A stretch of DNA of 64,000 bases from assembly GCA_006739055.1 (NCBI GenBank), contig AP019702.1, forward strand, positions 1,736,501 to 1,800,500, given 5' to 3'. Positions 10,628-19,480 of this stretch are shown here, in pieces. Position numbers and translations under genes: made by a program. The first letter of the stretch is position 1; the number at the start of each line of letters is the position of its first letter. A model generated the notes under the pieces. The model was not told the DNA's origin. It made no database searches and worked only from the letters and a program-made list of their open reading frames with translations. This DNA is from Allostella vacuolata. Its GTDB lineage: Bacteria; Pseudomonadota; Alphaproteobacteria; ATCC43930; Allostellaceae.

Positions 10628-11968
10628 TCAGGCGGCTTCCTTGAGGACGTCGCCCAGGGTGCCGAAGATCTCGTCGATGTGCGCCTTGCCGGCGATCAGC
10701 GGCGGCGACAGCGCGATGATGTCGGCGGTGTAGCGGATCAGCAGCCCGCGCTCGAAGCACTTCACGAACGCGTCGTAGGCGCGCGCGGTCGGCTTGCCGG
10801 CGAGCGGCGCCAGTTCGACCGCGGCGATCAGACCGAGGTTGCGTACATCGATGACGTGCGGATGGTCCTTCAGGCTGTGCGCGGCATCCTCCCAGTAGCC
10901 ATGCAGGGCGGCCGAGCGCGCGAACAGGTCTTCCTCGGCATAGACATCGAGCGTCGCGAGCGCGGCCGCGCAGGCCACCGGATGACCGGAATAGGTGTAG
11001 CCGTGGAACAGCTCGATCATGTTCTCCGGGCCGTTCATGAAGGTGTCGTAGATGCCCTTGCGCAGGAACGTGGCGCCCATCGGGATGGTGCCGTTGGTGA
11101 TCCCCTTGGCGCAGGTGATCATGTCGGGGATGACGTCGAAATACTCGGTCGCGAAGCCCTTGCCGAGGCGGCCGAAGCCGGTGATGACCTCGTCGAAGAT
11201 CAGCAGGATGCCGTGCTTGGTGCAGATCTCGCGCAGGCGCTTCAGATAGCCCCGGGGCGGCACCAGCACGCCGGTGGAGCCGGCCACCGGCTCGACGATG
11301 ACGGCGGCGATGGTCGACGGGTCGTGCAGGGCGCAGAGCCGTTCCAGCTCGTCGGCCAGGTGCGCGCCCCATTCCGGCTGGCCGCGGGTGAATGCCTGCC
11401 GGTCGCGGTCGTAGGTGTGGGGCAGGTGGTCGACGCCGGGCAGCAGCGCGCCGAACTGCTTGCGGTTGCCGGAGATGCCGCCGACCGAGATGCCGCCGAA
11501 GCCGACGCCGTGATAGCCGCGCTCGCGGCCGATCAGCCGGGTGCGATGGCCCTCGCCGCGGGCGCGGTGATAGGCGATCGCCATCTTGAGCGCGGTGTCG
11601 ACCGCCTCCGAGCCGGAGTTCGAGAAGAACACGTGGTCGATGTCGCCCGGCATCATCGTCGTCAGGCGCGCGGCCAGTTCGAACGGCAGCGGATGGCCCA
11701 TCTGGAAGTTGGGCGCGTAGTCGAGGCGGGCGACCTGGTCCTGCACCGCCTTGACGATCGGCTCGCGCCCATGGCCGGCATTGACGCACCACAGGCCGGC
11801 GGTGCCGTCCAGCACCTTGCGGCCATCGGCGGCGACATAATGCATGTCCTGCGCGCCGACCAGCATCCGCGGCGCCTTCTTGAACTGCCGGTTGGCGGTG
11901 AACGGCATGAAGAAGGCGTCGAGGTTGTTGGGCATCGACGTGGCGTGCAGGGGATCGTAGCCGGCCAT
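10628..11968 (-). CDS. Omega-amino acid:pyruvate aminotransferase (class III)
   Basis: PLP enzyme that moves the terminal amino group of beta-alanine, a polyamine-derived amine or similar donor to pyruvate, giving alanine and a semialdehyde. The 446-residue class III transaminase has FDEVITGFGRLG and the Schiff-base lysine in CAKGITNGTIPMGAT. The N-terminal PNNLDAFFMPFTANRQFK is typical of beta-alanine:pyruvate aminotransferases. ATG 11968 has GGAG 9 nt upstream; a longer ATG at 11995 lacks one. Alanine it makes could be recycled by ald, and the semialdehyde used by MmsA. Its upstream region holds the palindromic promoter at 12055-12102. Confidence 0.9.
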   Translation of the reverse strand: MAGYDPLHATSMPNNLDAFFMPFTANRQFKKAPRMLVGAQDMHYVAADGRKVLDGTAGLWCVNAGHGREPIVKAVQDQVARLDYAPNFQMGHPLPFELAARLTTMMPGDIDHVFFSNSGSEAVDTALKMAIAYHRARGEGHRTRLIGRERGYHGVGFGGISVGGISGNRKQFGALLPGVDHLPHTYDRDRQAFTRGQPEWGAHLADELERLCALHDPSTIAAVIVEPVAGSTGVLVPPRGYLKRLREICTKHGILLIFDEVITGFGRLGKGFATEYFDVIPDMITCAKGITNGTIPMGATFLRKGIYDTFMNGPENMIELFHGYTYSGHPVACAAALATLDVYAEEDLFARSAALHGYWEDAAHSLKDHPHVIDVRNLGLIAAVELAPLAGKPTARAYDAFVKCFERGLLIRYTADIIALSPPLIAGKAHIDEIFGTLGDVLKEAA

Positions 11969-12054
11969 GATCGGGGTCTCCGGGGAAGCGCGCAAAGCGG
12001 CAGCCTAGCACGCATGGTGGCGCTACCGGAATGGACGGTCGGTCGCATGCCTGG

Positions 12055-12102
12055 ATATTGACGATGAAAATATGGACTGGCATATATTGTCATCGTCAAT
12101 AT
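12055..12102. promoter_or_regulatory. Divergent promoter/operator palindrome
   Basis: ATATTGACGATGA at 12055-12067 is repeated in perfect inversion as TCATCGTCAATAT at 12090-12102, with further symmetry inward (AATATG and CATATATT). Each strand carries TTGACG, spaced 17 nt on the plus strand from CATATA at 12081-12086. The island is AT-rich in a 70 percent GC region. It lies between the divergent aminotransferase and DoxX-like genes and ends just before the latter's ribosome binding site, so it looks like a shared promoter with a dimeric-repressor operator. Confidence 0.7.
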
Positions 12103-12112
12103 GGAGGAAGCC

Positions 12113-12625
12113 ATGCTGTTCTTCGGGTTCCTGGTCGTGCTGATGCTGGCAGCGGCCCTGCTCGGCCGCCTCGGCGTGGCGGGCTTGCGCGACGCGGCCG
12201 GGGTCGACTGGTCCGCCTGCATGCGGTGGGCGATGGCGGGCGCGCTGCTCTTCTTCGGCATCGATCACCTGATCCATCCGGGCCGCTACCTGCCGATGAT
12301 CGCGGGCTTCGTGCCGTTCCCGCCGATGGTCGTGCTGGCGACCGGGCTGTGCGAGATCGCAGGCGGTCTCGGCCTGCTCGTGCCGCGGCTGCGCCGGGCG
12401 GCCGGCTGGGCACTCGCCGCCTACTTCGTCTGCGTCTTCCCGGCCAACCTGCGCAATGCGCTGGCAGGCGGCGGGATCGAGGGGCTGCCGTCGGCCAGCT
12501 GGTACTACTGGCTCAGGCTCGCCTTCCAGCCGCTGGCGGTGTGGTGGGCGCTCCGGGCGGCGGAACTCGTCCGCTGGCCGGGGCGGTCGCAGCATCGTCA
12601 CGGAACCGAAACCCGGGCATGCTAG
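12113..12625 (+). CDS. DoxX-like integral membrane protein
   Basis: A 170-residue protein with about four hydrophobic helices (LFFGFLVVLMLAAALLG; a helix around FFGIDHLIHPGRYLP; MVVLATGLCEIAGGLGLLVP; a C-terminal helix near WYYWLRLAFQPLAVWW). The IDHLIHPGRYLPMIAGFVP segment followed by a GLCEIAGGLGLL helix is characteristic of DoxX/YphA-type proteins, whose roles in quinone or redox homeostasis are poorly defined. An ATG at 12101 is in frame, but GGAGG at 12103-12107 points to ATG 12113. The palindromic promoter lies immediately upstream. Confidence 0.75.
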   Translation: MLFFGFLVVLMLAAALLGRLGVAGLRDAAGVDWSACMRWAMAGALLFFGIDHLIHPGRYLPMIAGFVPFPPMVVLATGLCEIAGGLGLLVPRLRRAAGWALAAYFVCVFPANLRNALAGGGIEGLPSASWYYWLRLAFQPLAVWWALRAAELVRWPGRSQHRHGTETRAC

Positions 12626-12656
12626 CCGTCCGCGCTCGCGGGAAAATGGAGGGGGG

Positions 12657-13946
12657 ATGGCAACGAACTGGGTCGACGAAGCGGACACGCTCGTCATCGG
12701 CGGCGGGGTGATCGGCTGCAGCATCGCCAGCCACCTGGCGCGGGCCGGCGGAACCGACATCCTGGTCGTCGACCGCCACGACCTTGCGACGGAGACGACC
12801 GCGCGCTCGGCTGGCCTGGTGTCCTTTGCCAAGGCCGACCGCGGCACGATCCGGATGATCCGGCGGACGATCGAGGCGATCGCGGAGATCGAGGACGAGT
12901 TCGGCGACCCGGTCGACTTCCGCACCGTCGGGACCATGCGGGCGGCCTTCAGCGAGGCGTGCGAACAGGATCTGGGCCGGCTCCGCGCGGCATTGCTGGC
13001 CGAAGGGCTGCCGGCCGAGTGGCTGACCGCGCCGCAGGCCGCGCGGCTCTGCCCGTGGCTCGACCTGGCCGGCGCGCGGTCCATCCTGTTCGCCCCGGCC
13101 GCGGGATATGTGGATGCCCCCAGGCTGGCCGGCGCCTATGCGCGTTCGGCCCGCGCCCGGGGCGTGCGCTTCCGGCGCAACGTCGAGGTGTCGGGCCTGG
13201 TCCGGGACGGCCAGCGGGTGGTCGGCGTCGACACGGCCGGCGGGGTGATCCGTGCGCGCACGGTGATCGACGCGGCCGGGGCGTGGGCGGGCCAGGTCGC
13301 CGGCTGGGCCGGGCTTGCGGTCGGTGCGGTTCCGACCCGCAGCCACTACTGGCTGACGGGCACGGACGGCGACGTCACGGACCGGCATCCCAACCTGATG
13401 CTGCCCGATTTCCGCGCCTACTTCCGGCCCGAGACGGGCGGCCTTCTGGTCGGCGTCCGCGAGGCGCGATCGAAGACCTTCGACCCGATGGCGCTGCCGG
13501 ACACGCTCGACCATGTGCCGCTGGAGGATCCGGAAGCCGACGCCCAGATCCTCTCCGACGGGCTGGCGGCGATCCGCCACCTGGCCCCGGCCGTCGACCG
13601 CTGGCGTTTCCGCCACCACATCGCGGGCCTGTCGACCTACACCCCCGACGGCTACCAGATCCTGGGCGCGTTCCCCGCGGTCGCGGGATTCCTCGTCGCG
13701 ACGGGCTGCTGCGGCAACGGCGTGGCGCAGTCGGGCGGCATAGGGCGTCTCGTCGCCGAACTGGCGGCCGGCACCGCACCCTTCGTGGATCCTGCCCCCT
13801 ACCGCCCGGAGCGCTTCGCCGATCGCGACGTCGCCGACCCGGCGTTCCGCGAGCGGGCAGCCGCCAGCCGGGGCGGCAAGGAGCGCGTCACCCCCTCCGG
13901 TGAAGAGGCCTCGCCCGTGGCGCCTGCCGGTCCGGCTTCCGGCTGA
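12657..13946 (+). CDS. FAD-dependent oxidoreductase (DAO/sarcosine oxidase-like)
   Basis: A 429-residue flavoprotein of the D-amino-acid oxidase fold, expected to oxidise a secondary or tertiary amine or amino acid. The N-terminal FAD motif reads TLVIGGGVIGCSIASHLARA, and the C-terminal half carries GYQILGAFPAVAGFLVATGC, the usual second FAD region. GGAGGGGGG directly precedes ATG 12657; longer readings run back into the DoxX-like gene. It is co-directional with that gene (31 nt gap) and followed 49 nt later by the PHA synthase gene. The substrate is unknown. Confidence 0.85.
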   Translation: MATNWVDEADTLVIGGGVIGCSIASHLARAGGTDILVVDRHDLATETTARSAGLVSFAKADRGTIRMIRRTIEAIAEIEDEFGDPVDFRTVGTMRAAFSEACEQDLGRLRAALLAEGLPAEWLTAPQAARLCPWLDLAGARSILFAPAAGYVDAPRLAGAYARSARARGVRFRRNVEVSGLVRDGQRVVGVDTAGGVIRARTVIDAAGAWAGQVAGWAGLAVGAVPTRSHYWLTGTDGDVTDRHPNLMLPDFRAYFRPETGGLLVGVREARSKTFDPMALPDTLDHVPLEDPEADAQILSDGLAAIRHLAPAVDRWRFRHHIAGLSTYTPDGYQILGAFPAVAGFLVATGCCGNGVAQSGGIGRLVAELAAGTAPFVDPAPYRPERFADRDVADPAFRERAAASRGGKERVTPSGEEASPVAPAGPASG

Positions 13947-13995
13947 TTCAGATCAACGACCACCGCACGGACATCCGGCATGATCCCTGCTGCCC

Positions 13996-15888
13996 ATGCC
14001 GGATCCAAGCGCCACAGAGGCCCCAACCATGCTGCCGCCCGACGTCTCGCGTGCCGCCGCCGACGAGACCGGCGCCGGTGCCAGGCCCGAACGACCCCCG
14101 CCCCATCGCCCGGGGTTCGATCCATCCGCCCCCGCTGGCATGCCCCACCCGGACGATTCCGCGCGCGGCGAGGCGTTCCGGGCCATGGATCGGATGCGCC
14201 AGGCGCTGGGTGCCCAGGCGACGGGGGGCATCTCGCCGGCCTCGCTGGCGCTCGCGATGTTCGACTGGTGGATCCACCTGCAGTCCGCGCCGGGCAAGCA
14301 GCTCGAACTCGTCGACAAGGCGTGCCGCAAGGCGGTCCGCCTGGCGACCCATGTCGCCGCGGCGAGTGCCGACCCGGCCACGCCGCCCTGCATCGAGCCG
14401 CTGCCGGGCGACTACCGCTTCCGGGCGGACGGATGGCGGCAGCCGCCGTTCAGCTGGTGGTCCCAGGCATTCCTGCTCCAGCAGCAATGGTGGCACAACG
14501 CCACCCACGGGGTGCCCGGGGTGGCCCCGCATCACGAGGACGTGGTGTCGTTCGCCGCCCGCCAGCTGCTGGACATGGTCTCGCCGTCCAACATGCCGCT
14601 GGCCAACCCCGAGATCATCGAGCGGACGGTCCAGGCGCGGGGGACCAACTTCGTCCAGGGCTACTGGAACTGGCTGGAGGATCTGGGGCGGCTCGCGACC
14701 GGGCGGCCGCCGGTCGGGACGGAGGAATTCGTCCCCGGCCGCAGCGTCGCCGTCACCCCCGGCCGGGTCGTGCTGCGCAATCACCTGATCGAGGTGATCC
14801 AGTATGCGCCGGCCACGGGGGCGGTGCAGGCGGAGCCGATCCTGATCGTGCCGGCCTGGATCATGAAATACTATATCCTTGACCTGTCGCCGCAGAACTC
14901 CCTGGTCCGCTACCTGGTCGAGCGGGGGCACACGGTATTCTGCATCTCGTGGCGCAATCCGACGGCCGCCGACCGCGATTTCGGGATGGACGACTACCGC
15001 AGGATGGGAGTCATGGCGGCGCTGGAGGCGGTCGGCGCGATCGTGCCGGGCGCCAGGATCCATGCGGCGGGGTACTGCCTGGGCGGCACCCTGCTCGCCA
15101 TCGCCGCCGCCGCCATGGCGCGGGCGGGCGACGACCGGCTGGCTTCGGTGACGCTGCTGGCGGCCCAGACGGATTTCAGCGAGCCGGGCGAGCTCGCCCT
15201 CTTCATCGACCACAGCCAGATGCACATGCTGGAAAGCATGATGTGGAAGAGGGGCTACCTGTCGGCCGACCAGATGGCAGGCGCCTTCCAGCTGCTGCGC
15301 ACCAACGATCTCGTCTGGTCGCGCCTCGTCCATGACTATTTCATGGGCGGGCGCACGCCGATGATCGACCTGATGGCATGGAACGCGGACTCCACGCGCA
15401 TGCCCTACCGCATGCATGCGGAGTACCTCCAGCGCCTCTATCTCGACAACGAGCTGGCGGCGGGACAGTTCATGGTGGATGGCCGGCCGGCGGCCCTGCA
15501 GAACATCCGGGTGCCGATGTTCGCGGTCGGCACCGAGCGCGACCATGTCGCGCCCTGGCGCTCGGTCTACAAGATCCTCCAGCTGGCCGACACCGACGTC
15601 ACGTTCGTGCTGACCAGCGGCGGCCACAATGCCGGCATCGTCAGCGAGCCCGGCCGGGCCGGGAGGCGCTTCCGCATCGCCCACAAGGCCGCGGCCGACC
15701 TCAATGTCGGCCCCGACGAGTGGGCCGAGGCCGCGACGGTCAAGGACGGGTCGTGGTGGGAAGACTGGACGGCGTGGCTCGACCGGCATTCCGCCGCCGA
15801 CCGCGTGCCGCCGCCCGGCATGGGCGCACCCGACCGCGGCTACCCGCCGCTCGAGGAGGCGCCCGGCAGCTATGTGCAACAGCGGTGA
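13996..15888 (+). CDS. phaC: Poly(3-hydroxyalkanoate) synthase, class I type
   Basis: Polymerises (R)-3-hydroxyacyl-CoA into PHA storage granules. The 630-residue protein has the PhaC N-terminal domain and an alpha/beta-hydrolase core with the lipase-like box GYCLGG (nucleophile Cys361), Asp516 in ERDHVAPW and His544 in SGGHNAGI: the complete Cys-Asp-His triad. It is somewhat longer than typical class I enzymes because of a proline-rich N-terminus; a later ATG at 14029 is also possible. No phaA, phaB or phasin gene is nearby. The C-terminal W-rich stretch DGSWWEDWTAWLDRHS is normal for the family. Confidence 0.88.
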   Translation: MPDPSATEAPTMLPPDVSRAAADETGAGARPERPPPHRPGFDPSAPAGMPHPDDSARGEAFRAMDRMRQALGAQATGGISPASLALAMFDWWIHLQSAPGKQLELVDKACRKAVRLATHVAAASADPATPPCIEPLPGDYRFRADGWRQPPFSWWSQAFLLQQQWWHNATHGVPGVAPHHEDVVSFAARQLLDMVSPSNMPLANPEIIERTVQARGTNFVQGYWNWLEDLGRLATGRPPVGTEEFVPGRSVAVTPGRVVLRNHLIEVIQYAPATGAVQAEPILIVPAWIMKYYILDLSPQNSLVRYLVERGHTVFCISWRNPTAADRDFGMDDYRRMGVMAALEAVGAIVPGARIHAAGYCLGGTLLAIAAAAMARAGDDRLASVTLLAAQTDFSEPGELALFIDHSQMHMLESMMWKRGYLSADQMAGAFQLLRTNDLVWSRLVHDYFMGGRTPMIDLMAWNADSTRMPYRMHAEYLQRLYLDNELAAGQFMVDGRPAALQNIRVPMFAVGTERDHVAPWRSVYKILQLADTDVTFVLTSGGHNAGIVSEPGRAGRRFRIAHKAAADLNVGPDEWAEAATVKDGSWWEDWTAWLDRHSAADRVPPPGMGAPDRGYPPLEEAPGSYVQQR

Positions 15889-15923
15889 CGGGCGCGGTGG
15901 GACGGTGGCGCGGGCGGGGCCGG

Positions 15924-17048
15924 ATGGCGGCGCGTCTGCGGCACTTCGCCGGGCTCGCGGCGCTGTGCCTGCTCGTCGCCTGCAGCGCGCGGCCAGGCCC
16001 GGAGGTGCTGGAGCCGATCGCTGATCCCGTGGCCGACGCCCGGACGGTGACCATCCACGTCGCCACCACCCGGGCGCGGGAGGCGGAAGGCCGGAACGTC
16101 TTCACCAGCGGTCGCGCGGCCGGCTTGAACTTCGCGGCGTTCGAGCTGTCGATCCCGCCGTTCCACCAGGCGGGGGCGATCGAATGGCCGGGCGAGGTGC
16201 TGAGCCAGACGACGAGCTTCGCCACCGTGCGCCACCATGTCCTGGACCGGAGCGGGTTCGAGCAGGGCGTGGCGCGGCACGCCGTCCTGCACCAGCCGCG
16301 GCGGGTCGGGGTCTTGGTGCACGGCTTCAATTCCAGCTTCCAGGAATCGCTCTATCGCCTGGCGCAGATGGCCGCGGACGCGGATCTGAGCGGCGCCCCG
16401 GTGCTCTTCGCGTGGCCTTCCGTCGCCCGGGTGACCGGCTATCTCGAGGACAAGGAGGCCGCCACCTATTCCCGCGATGCGCTCTGCGAGGTGCTGTCCG
16501 CGCTCGCCCGGGACGGAGCGATCGAGGAGATTCTCCTGGTCGGCCACAGCATGGGCGGCTGGCTGGTGGCCGAGGCGCTGCGCCAGCTTCGCCTGACGGG
16601 GCGTGACGACGTCCTCGCCCGCCTCAGCGTCGTCCTGGCCGCGCCCGACATCGACGTCGACGTGTTCCGGGCGCAGATGGAGGTGGTCGGACCCTTGCCG
16701 AAGCCCCTGACGGTGCTGGTGTCCAGTGACGACCTCGCCCTGTCGGTCTCCGGCTTTCTCGCCGGGGAGCGCCAGCGCCTCGGCGCGATCGGCGTCGCCG
16801 ACCGCCGCGTCCAGGATGCGGCGCTGAAGGCCAATCTCCAGGTCATCGACATTTCCAGCCTGCAGGCATCGGACGGCTTGAACCATGACCGCTATGTCGG
16901 CCTGGCGGCGCTCTATCCGCGGCTGGCCGCCCCCGACGGCAAGGGCGGGCGCGGCCTGCGCCGCGCCGGTGCGTTCATCTTCAATTCGGTCGGTGCGATC
17001 CTGTCCAGCCCGTTCGAGCTGGCCGGCAAGGCGATCGCCGGGGAGTGA
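15924..17048 (+). CDS. Lipoprotein alpha/beta hydrolase (DUF900 type)
   Basis: A 374-residue predicted lipoprotein: a hydrophobic leader ends in the lipobox LLVAC, giving an N-terminal lipidated cysteine and an envelope location. The following domain is an esterase-like hydrolase with RVGVLVHGFNSSFQE, the nucleophile elbow GHSMGGWLV and a late histidine in DGLNHDRYVG. This matches the DUF900 family, often annotated as esterase/lipase. ATG 15924 is preferred; an in-frame GTG at 15897 would add nine basic residues. It lies 35 nt after phaC and may be cotranscribed, but no functional link is evident. Confidence 0.78.
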   Translation: MAARLRHFAGLAALCLLVACSARPGPEVLEPIADPVADARTVTIHVATTRAREAEGRNVFTSGRAAGLNFAAFELSIPPFHQAGAIEWPGEVLSQTTSFATVRHHVLDRSGFEQGVARHAVLHQPRRVGVLVHGFNSSFQESLYRLAQMAADADLSGAPVLFAWPSVARVTGYLEDKEAATYSRDALCEVLSALARDGAIEEILLVGHSMGGWLVAEALRQLRLTGRDDVLARLSVVLAAPDIDVDVFRAQMEVVGPLPKPLTVLVSSDDLALSVSGFLAGERQRLGAIGVADRRVQDAALKANLQVIDISSLQASDGLNHDRYVGLAALYPRLAAPDGKGGRGLRRAGAFIFNSVGAILSSPFELAGKAIAGE

Positions 17049-17053
17049 GGCCC

Positions 17054-17081
17054 GGCCGGGCGGCAGGCAGGCCGCCCGGCC
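17054..17081. terminator. Bidirectional terminator between convergent genes
   Basis: GGCCGGGCGGC at 17054-17064 and GCCGCCCGGCC at 17071-17081 form a perfect 11-bp stem with a 6-nt loop, placed between the convergent lipoprotein hydrolase and ThDP decarboxylase genes. Confidence 0.65.
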
Positions 17082-17094
17082 GCGGCCGCAGGCT

Positions 17095-17706
17095 TCAGAC
17101 CGTCCCCAGCACGGCCTGGCGGAAGCGGTCCTTCAGGTAGGCGCCGTCCTTGGGCGGGAGCACGAAGGGCAGCTTCTCGGCCAGGATCTTGGCGACCGCG
17201 AAGACCGGGCCCGGGGTAGTGCGCGCGGCCTCGACCAAGCCCGCGACATCGTCCTCGGTGCGCGCGGTCAGGGTCTTCGCCCAGCCGGCGGCAGCCGCCA
17301 TCCCGGCCAGGTCGACCCCGGCATGGGTCGGGGTCGGCTGCATCCCGGTCTCGCCGAAATGCTCGTTGTCGAGGACGACGACGGCCAGGTTGGCGGGGCG
17401 CTTCATGGCCACGGTGGCGAGGCTGCCGACGCTCATCAGCATCTCGCCGTCGCCGGCCAGGACCAGCACCCGCTTGTCCGGCTGGGCCAGGGCCAGCCCG
17501 AGGCCCATCATGGTGGCGCCGCCCATGGCGCCCCACAGGAAGAAGGTGCGCGGGTCGTCGCCGGCCGCAGCAGCATCGTAGGTGGGGGTGCCGAGGCCGG
17601 TGATGACCAGCAGGCGGTCGTCGCGGCCCTCGAGCAGGCGGGCGACGAGCGGGCGGCGGTGCAGGCCGGGCTTGGCGGCAGAGGAGGTCGGTGCAGAGGA
17701 GGGCAT
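17095..17706 (-). CDS. ThDP-dependent decarboxylase, beta (cofactor) subunit, sulfo/phosphonopyruvate type
   Basis: A 203-residue C-terminal ThDP domain encoded as a separate subunit. The ThDP/Mg motif starts GDGEMLMSVG and ends in LDNEHFGETG about 28 residues later, and GAMGGATMMGLGLALA is the pyrophosphate-side segment. The subunit division and sequence pattern match sulfopyruvate decarboxylase (ComDE) and phosphonopyruvate decarboxylase relatives. No sulfonate or phosphonate gene is nearby, so the 2-oxo-acid substrate is open. It starts at ATG 17706, 8 nt after the stop of the alpha-subunit gene. Confidence 0.8.
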   Translation of the reverse strand: MPSSAPTSSAAKPGLHRRPLVARLLEGRDDRLLVITGLGTPTYDAAAAGDDPRTFFLWGAMGGATMMGLGLALAQPDKRVLVLAGDGEMLMSVGSLATVAMKRPANLAVVVLDNEHFGETGMQPTPTHAGVDLAGMAAAAGWAKTLTARTEDDVAGLVEAARTTPGPVFAVAKILAEKLPFVLPPKDGAYLKDRFRQAVLGTV

Positions 17707-17714
17707 GGCGGGGC

Positions 17715-18251
17715 TCACTCGTTCACGAAGGCCTTGGCGCCGATCAGGCGCTGGGACAGCAGGATCGCCACCGGGCGTCCGCCCTCGAAGGTGAAGCGGG
17801 CGGCATTCGCGACGGTCGGGCCGACATCCTCCGGCCGGTCGCAGCGGTAGCAGACGACCTGCATCGCCGTCAGGACCGCCTCGGTCGCCAGGCCCATGGC
17901 GTTCTGCCACGGGTTGAACTCGCCATACTCGCCCCGCATGGTGACGATCATCATGAACGGCATGCGGCAGGTCGAGGGCAGCGACAGCATGTTGATGCAG
18001 TTGCCGACCCCGCTCGACTGCACGAGGAGGACGCCGCGCTGCCCGCCCAGGTGGGCGCCGCAGACCATGGCGACGCCTTCTTCCTCGGTCGTCAGCGTCA
18101 CCGTCTGCATGGCGTTGTCGGCCTCGCAGCTCTTGATCAGGCGGGCGTGCCCGGCATCCGGCACGTGGCAGACCTGCTGCACGCCGGCCGCCTTCAGGGC
18201 ACGGTAGATGTCGTCCGGCCAGGTCGGCTGGGCTGGGACGGGTTCGCTCAT
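17715..18251 (-). CDS. ThDP-dependent decarboxylase, alpha (PYR) subunit, sulfo/phosphonopyruvate type
   Basis: A 178-residue N-terminal pyrimidine-binding domain of a split ThDP decarboxylase. TLTTEEEGVAMVCGAHLGG contains the conserved glutamate that activates ThDP, and VLLVQSSGVGNCINML follows as in sulfopyruvate decarboxylase alpha subunits. The start ATG 18251 faces the divergent epmA gene across 130 nt. With the beta subunit 8 nt downstream it should form the working heteromer. Confidence 0.8.
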   Translation of the reverse strand: MSEPVPAQPTWPDDIYRALKAAGVQQVCHVPDAGHARLIKSCEADNAMQTVTLTTEEEGVAMVCGAHLGGQRGVLLVQSSGVGNCINMLSLPSTCRMPFMMIVTMRGEYGEFNPWQNAMGLATEAVLTAMQVVCYRCDRPEDVGPTVANAARFTFEGGRPVAILLSQRLIGAKAFVNE

Positions 18252-18381
18252 GGCTTGGGGCTCGCGGACCGGGGAAAGGGGCGGGAACGCTACCGGCCCA
18301 TGCCGGCCGGTGCAACCCGCGAGGCTGGGGACTTTCCCCGGGCCGTCCGATCGCCTATCAGGCGCAGCCTTGGAGGCTCCC

Positions 18382-19449
18382 ATGACCGATGACCTGCCCT
18401 GGTGGCACCGCGACCGCTTCGCCGCCCGCCTGCCGACCCTTCGCCGCCGCGCGGCCCTGGTGCGCGCGGTGCGCGCCTGGTTCGATGCGCGCGACTTCCT
18501 GGAGGTGGAGACGCCCGCACTCCAGGTGTCGCCCGGGCTGGAACCGCACCTGATGGCGTTCGCGACCGACCTGGAGGGGGCGGACGGGCGCATCCGCCGG
18601 CGCATGCACCTGCACACCTCGCCCGAGTTCGCGATGAAGAAGCTGCTGGTCGGCGGCGCGCCCCGCATCTACCAGCTGGCCCGGGTGTTCCGGAACCGCG
18701 AGGGCAGCCGGCTGCACAGCCCGGAATTCACCCTGCTGGAATGGTATCGCGCCGGCGCCGGCTGGCGGGACCTGGTCGACGACTGCCAGGGGTTGCTGCG
18801 CGCGGCCCTGGCCGCCGCGGGCGGCGAGCGCTTCCGCATGGGCGACGCGACTTCGGACCCCTTCGCCGACTGGACCGTCGTCAGCGTCGCCGACGCCTTC
18901 GGCCGCTGGGCCGGGATCGACCTGATGGCCGCGACCGACGACCCGGCCGGCCCGTCGCCGGGGCCGCTCGCCGCCGCCGCCCGCGCCGTCGGCATCGAGC
19001 CGCACCCGGGCGACGACTGGGAGACGATCTTCTTCCGCATCTTCCTGGAGCGGATCGAGCCGCACCTGGGGCAGGGCACGCCGACCGTCCTCCACGACTA
19101 CCCGGTCTCGATGGCCGCCCTGTCGCGGCAGAGCGCGGCCGACCCGCGCGTGGCGGAACGCTTCGAGCTCTATGTCTGCGGGGTGGAGCTGGCCAACGCC
19201 TTCGGCGAGCTGACCGACGCCGGCCTGCAGCGGGCCCGCTTCATCGCCGACATGGACCGCAAGGAGCGGCTCTACGGCATCCGCTACCCGGTCGACGAGG
19301 ATTTCCTGGCGGCGCTCGGGCACGGCATGCCGGAGAGTGCCGGCATCGCGCTCGGCATCGACCGGCTGGCGATGCTGGCAACCGGCGCCGGGCACATCGA
19401 CGACGTGCTGTGGGCGCCGGTCGATGGCGGGCCGGAGCGGGCAGGGTAG
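18382..19449 (+). CDS. epmA: Elongation factor P--(R)-beta-lysine ligase
   Basis: A lysyl-tRNA-synthetase paralogue lacking the anticodon-binding domain; it attaches beta-lysine to EF-P to relieve stalling at polyproline. The 355-residue protein contains only the class II catalytic core: motif 2 near RVFRNREGSRLHSPEFTLLE and motif 3 near GIALGIDRLAML. The short N-terminus (no OB fold) separates it from LysS. TTGGAGG precedes ATG 18382. Neither efp nor epmB is in the window. Confidence 0.92.
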   Translation: MTDDLPWWHRDRFAARLPTLRRRAALVRAVRAWFDARDFLEVETPALQVSPGLEPHLMAFATDLEGADGRIRRRMHLHTSPEFAMKKLLVGGAPRIYQLARVFRNREGSRLHSPEFTLLEWYRAGAGWRDLVDDCQGLLRAALAAAGGERFRMGDATSDPFADWTVVSVADAFGRWAGIDLMAATDDPAGPSPGPLAAAARAVGIEPHPGDDWETIFFRIFLERIEPHLGQGTPTVLHDYPVSMAALSRQSAADPRVAERFELYVCGVELANAFGELTDAGLQRARFIADMDRKERLYGIRYPVDEDFLAALGHGMPESAGIALGIDRLAMLATGAGHIDDVLWAPVDGGPERAG

Positions 19450-19480
19450 GTGGGCAACGCCGGCCGGCCGGCAGGATGCG

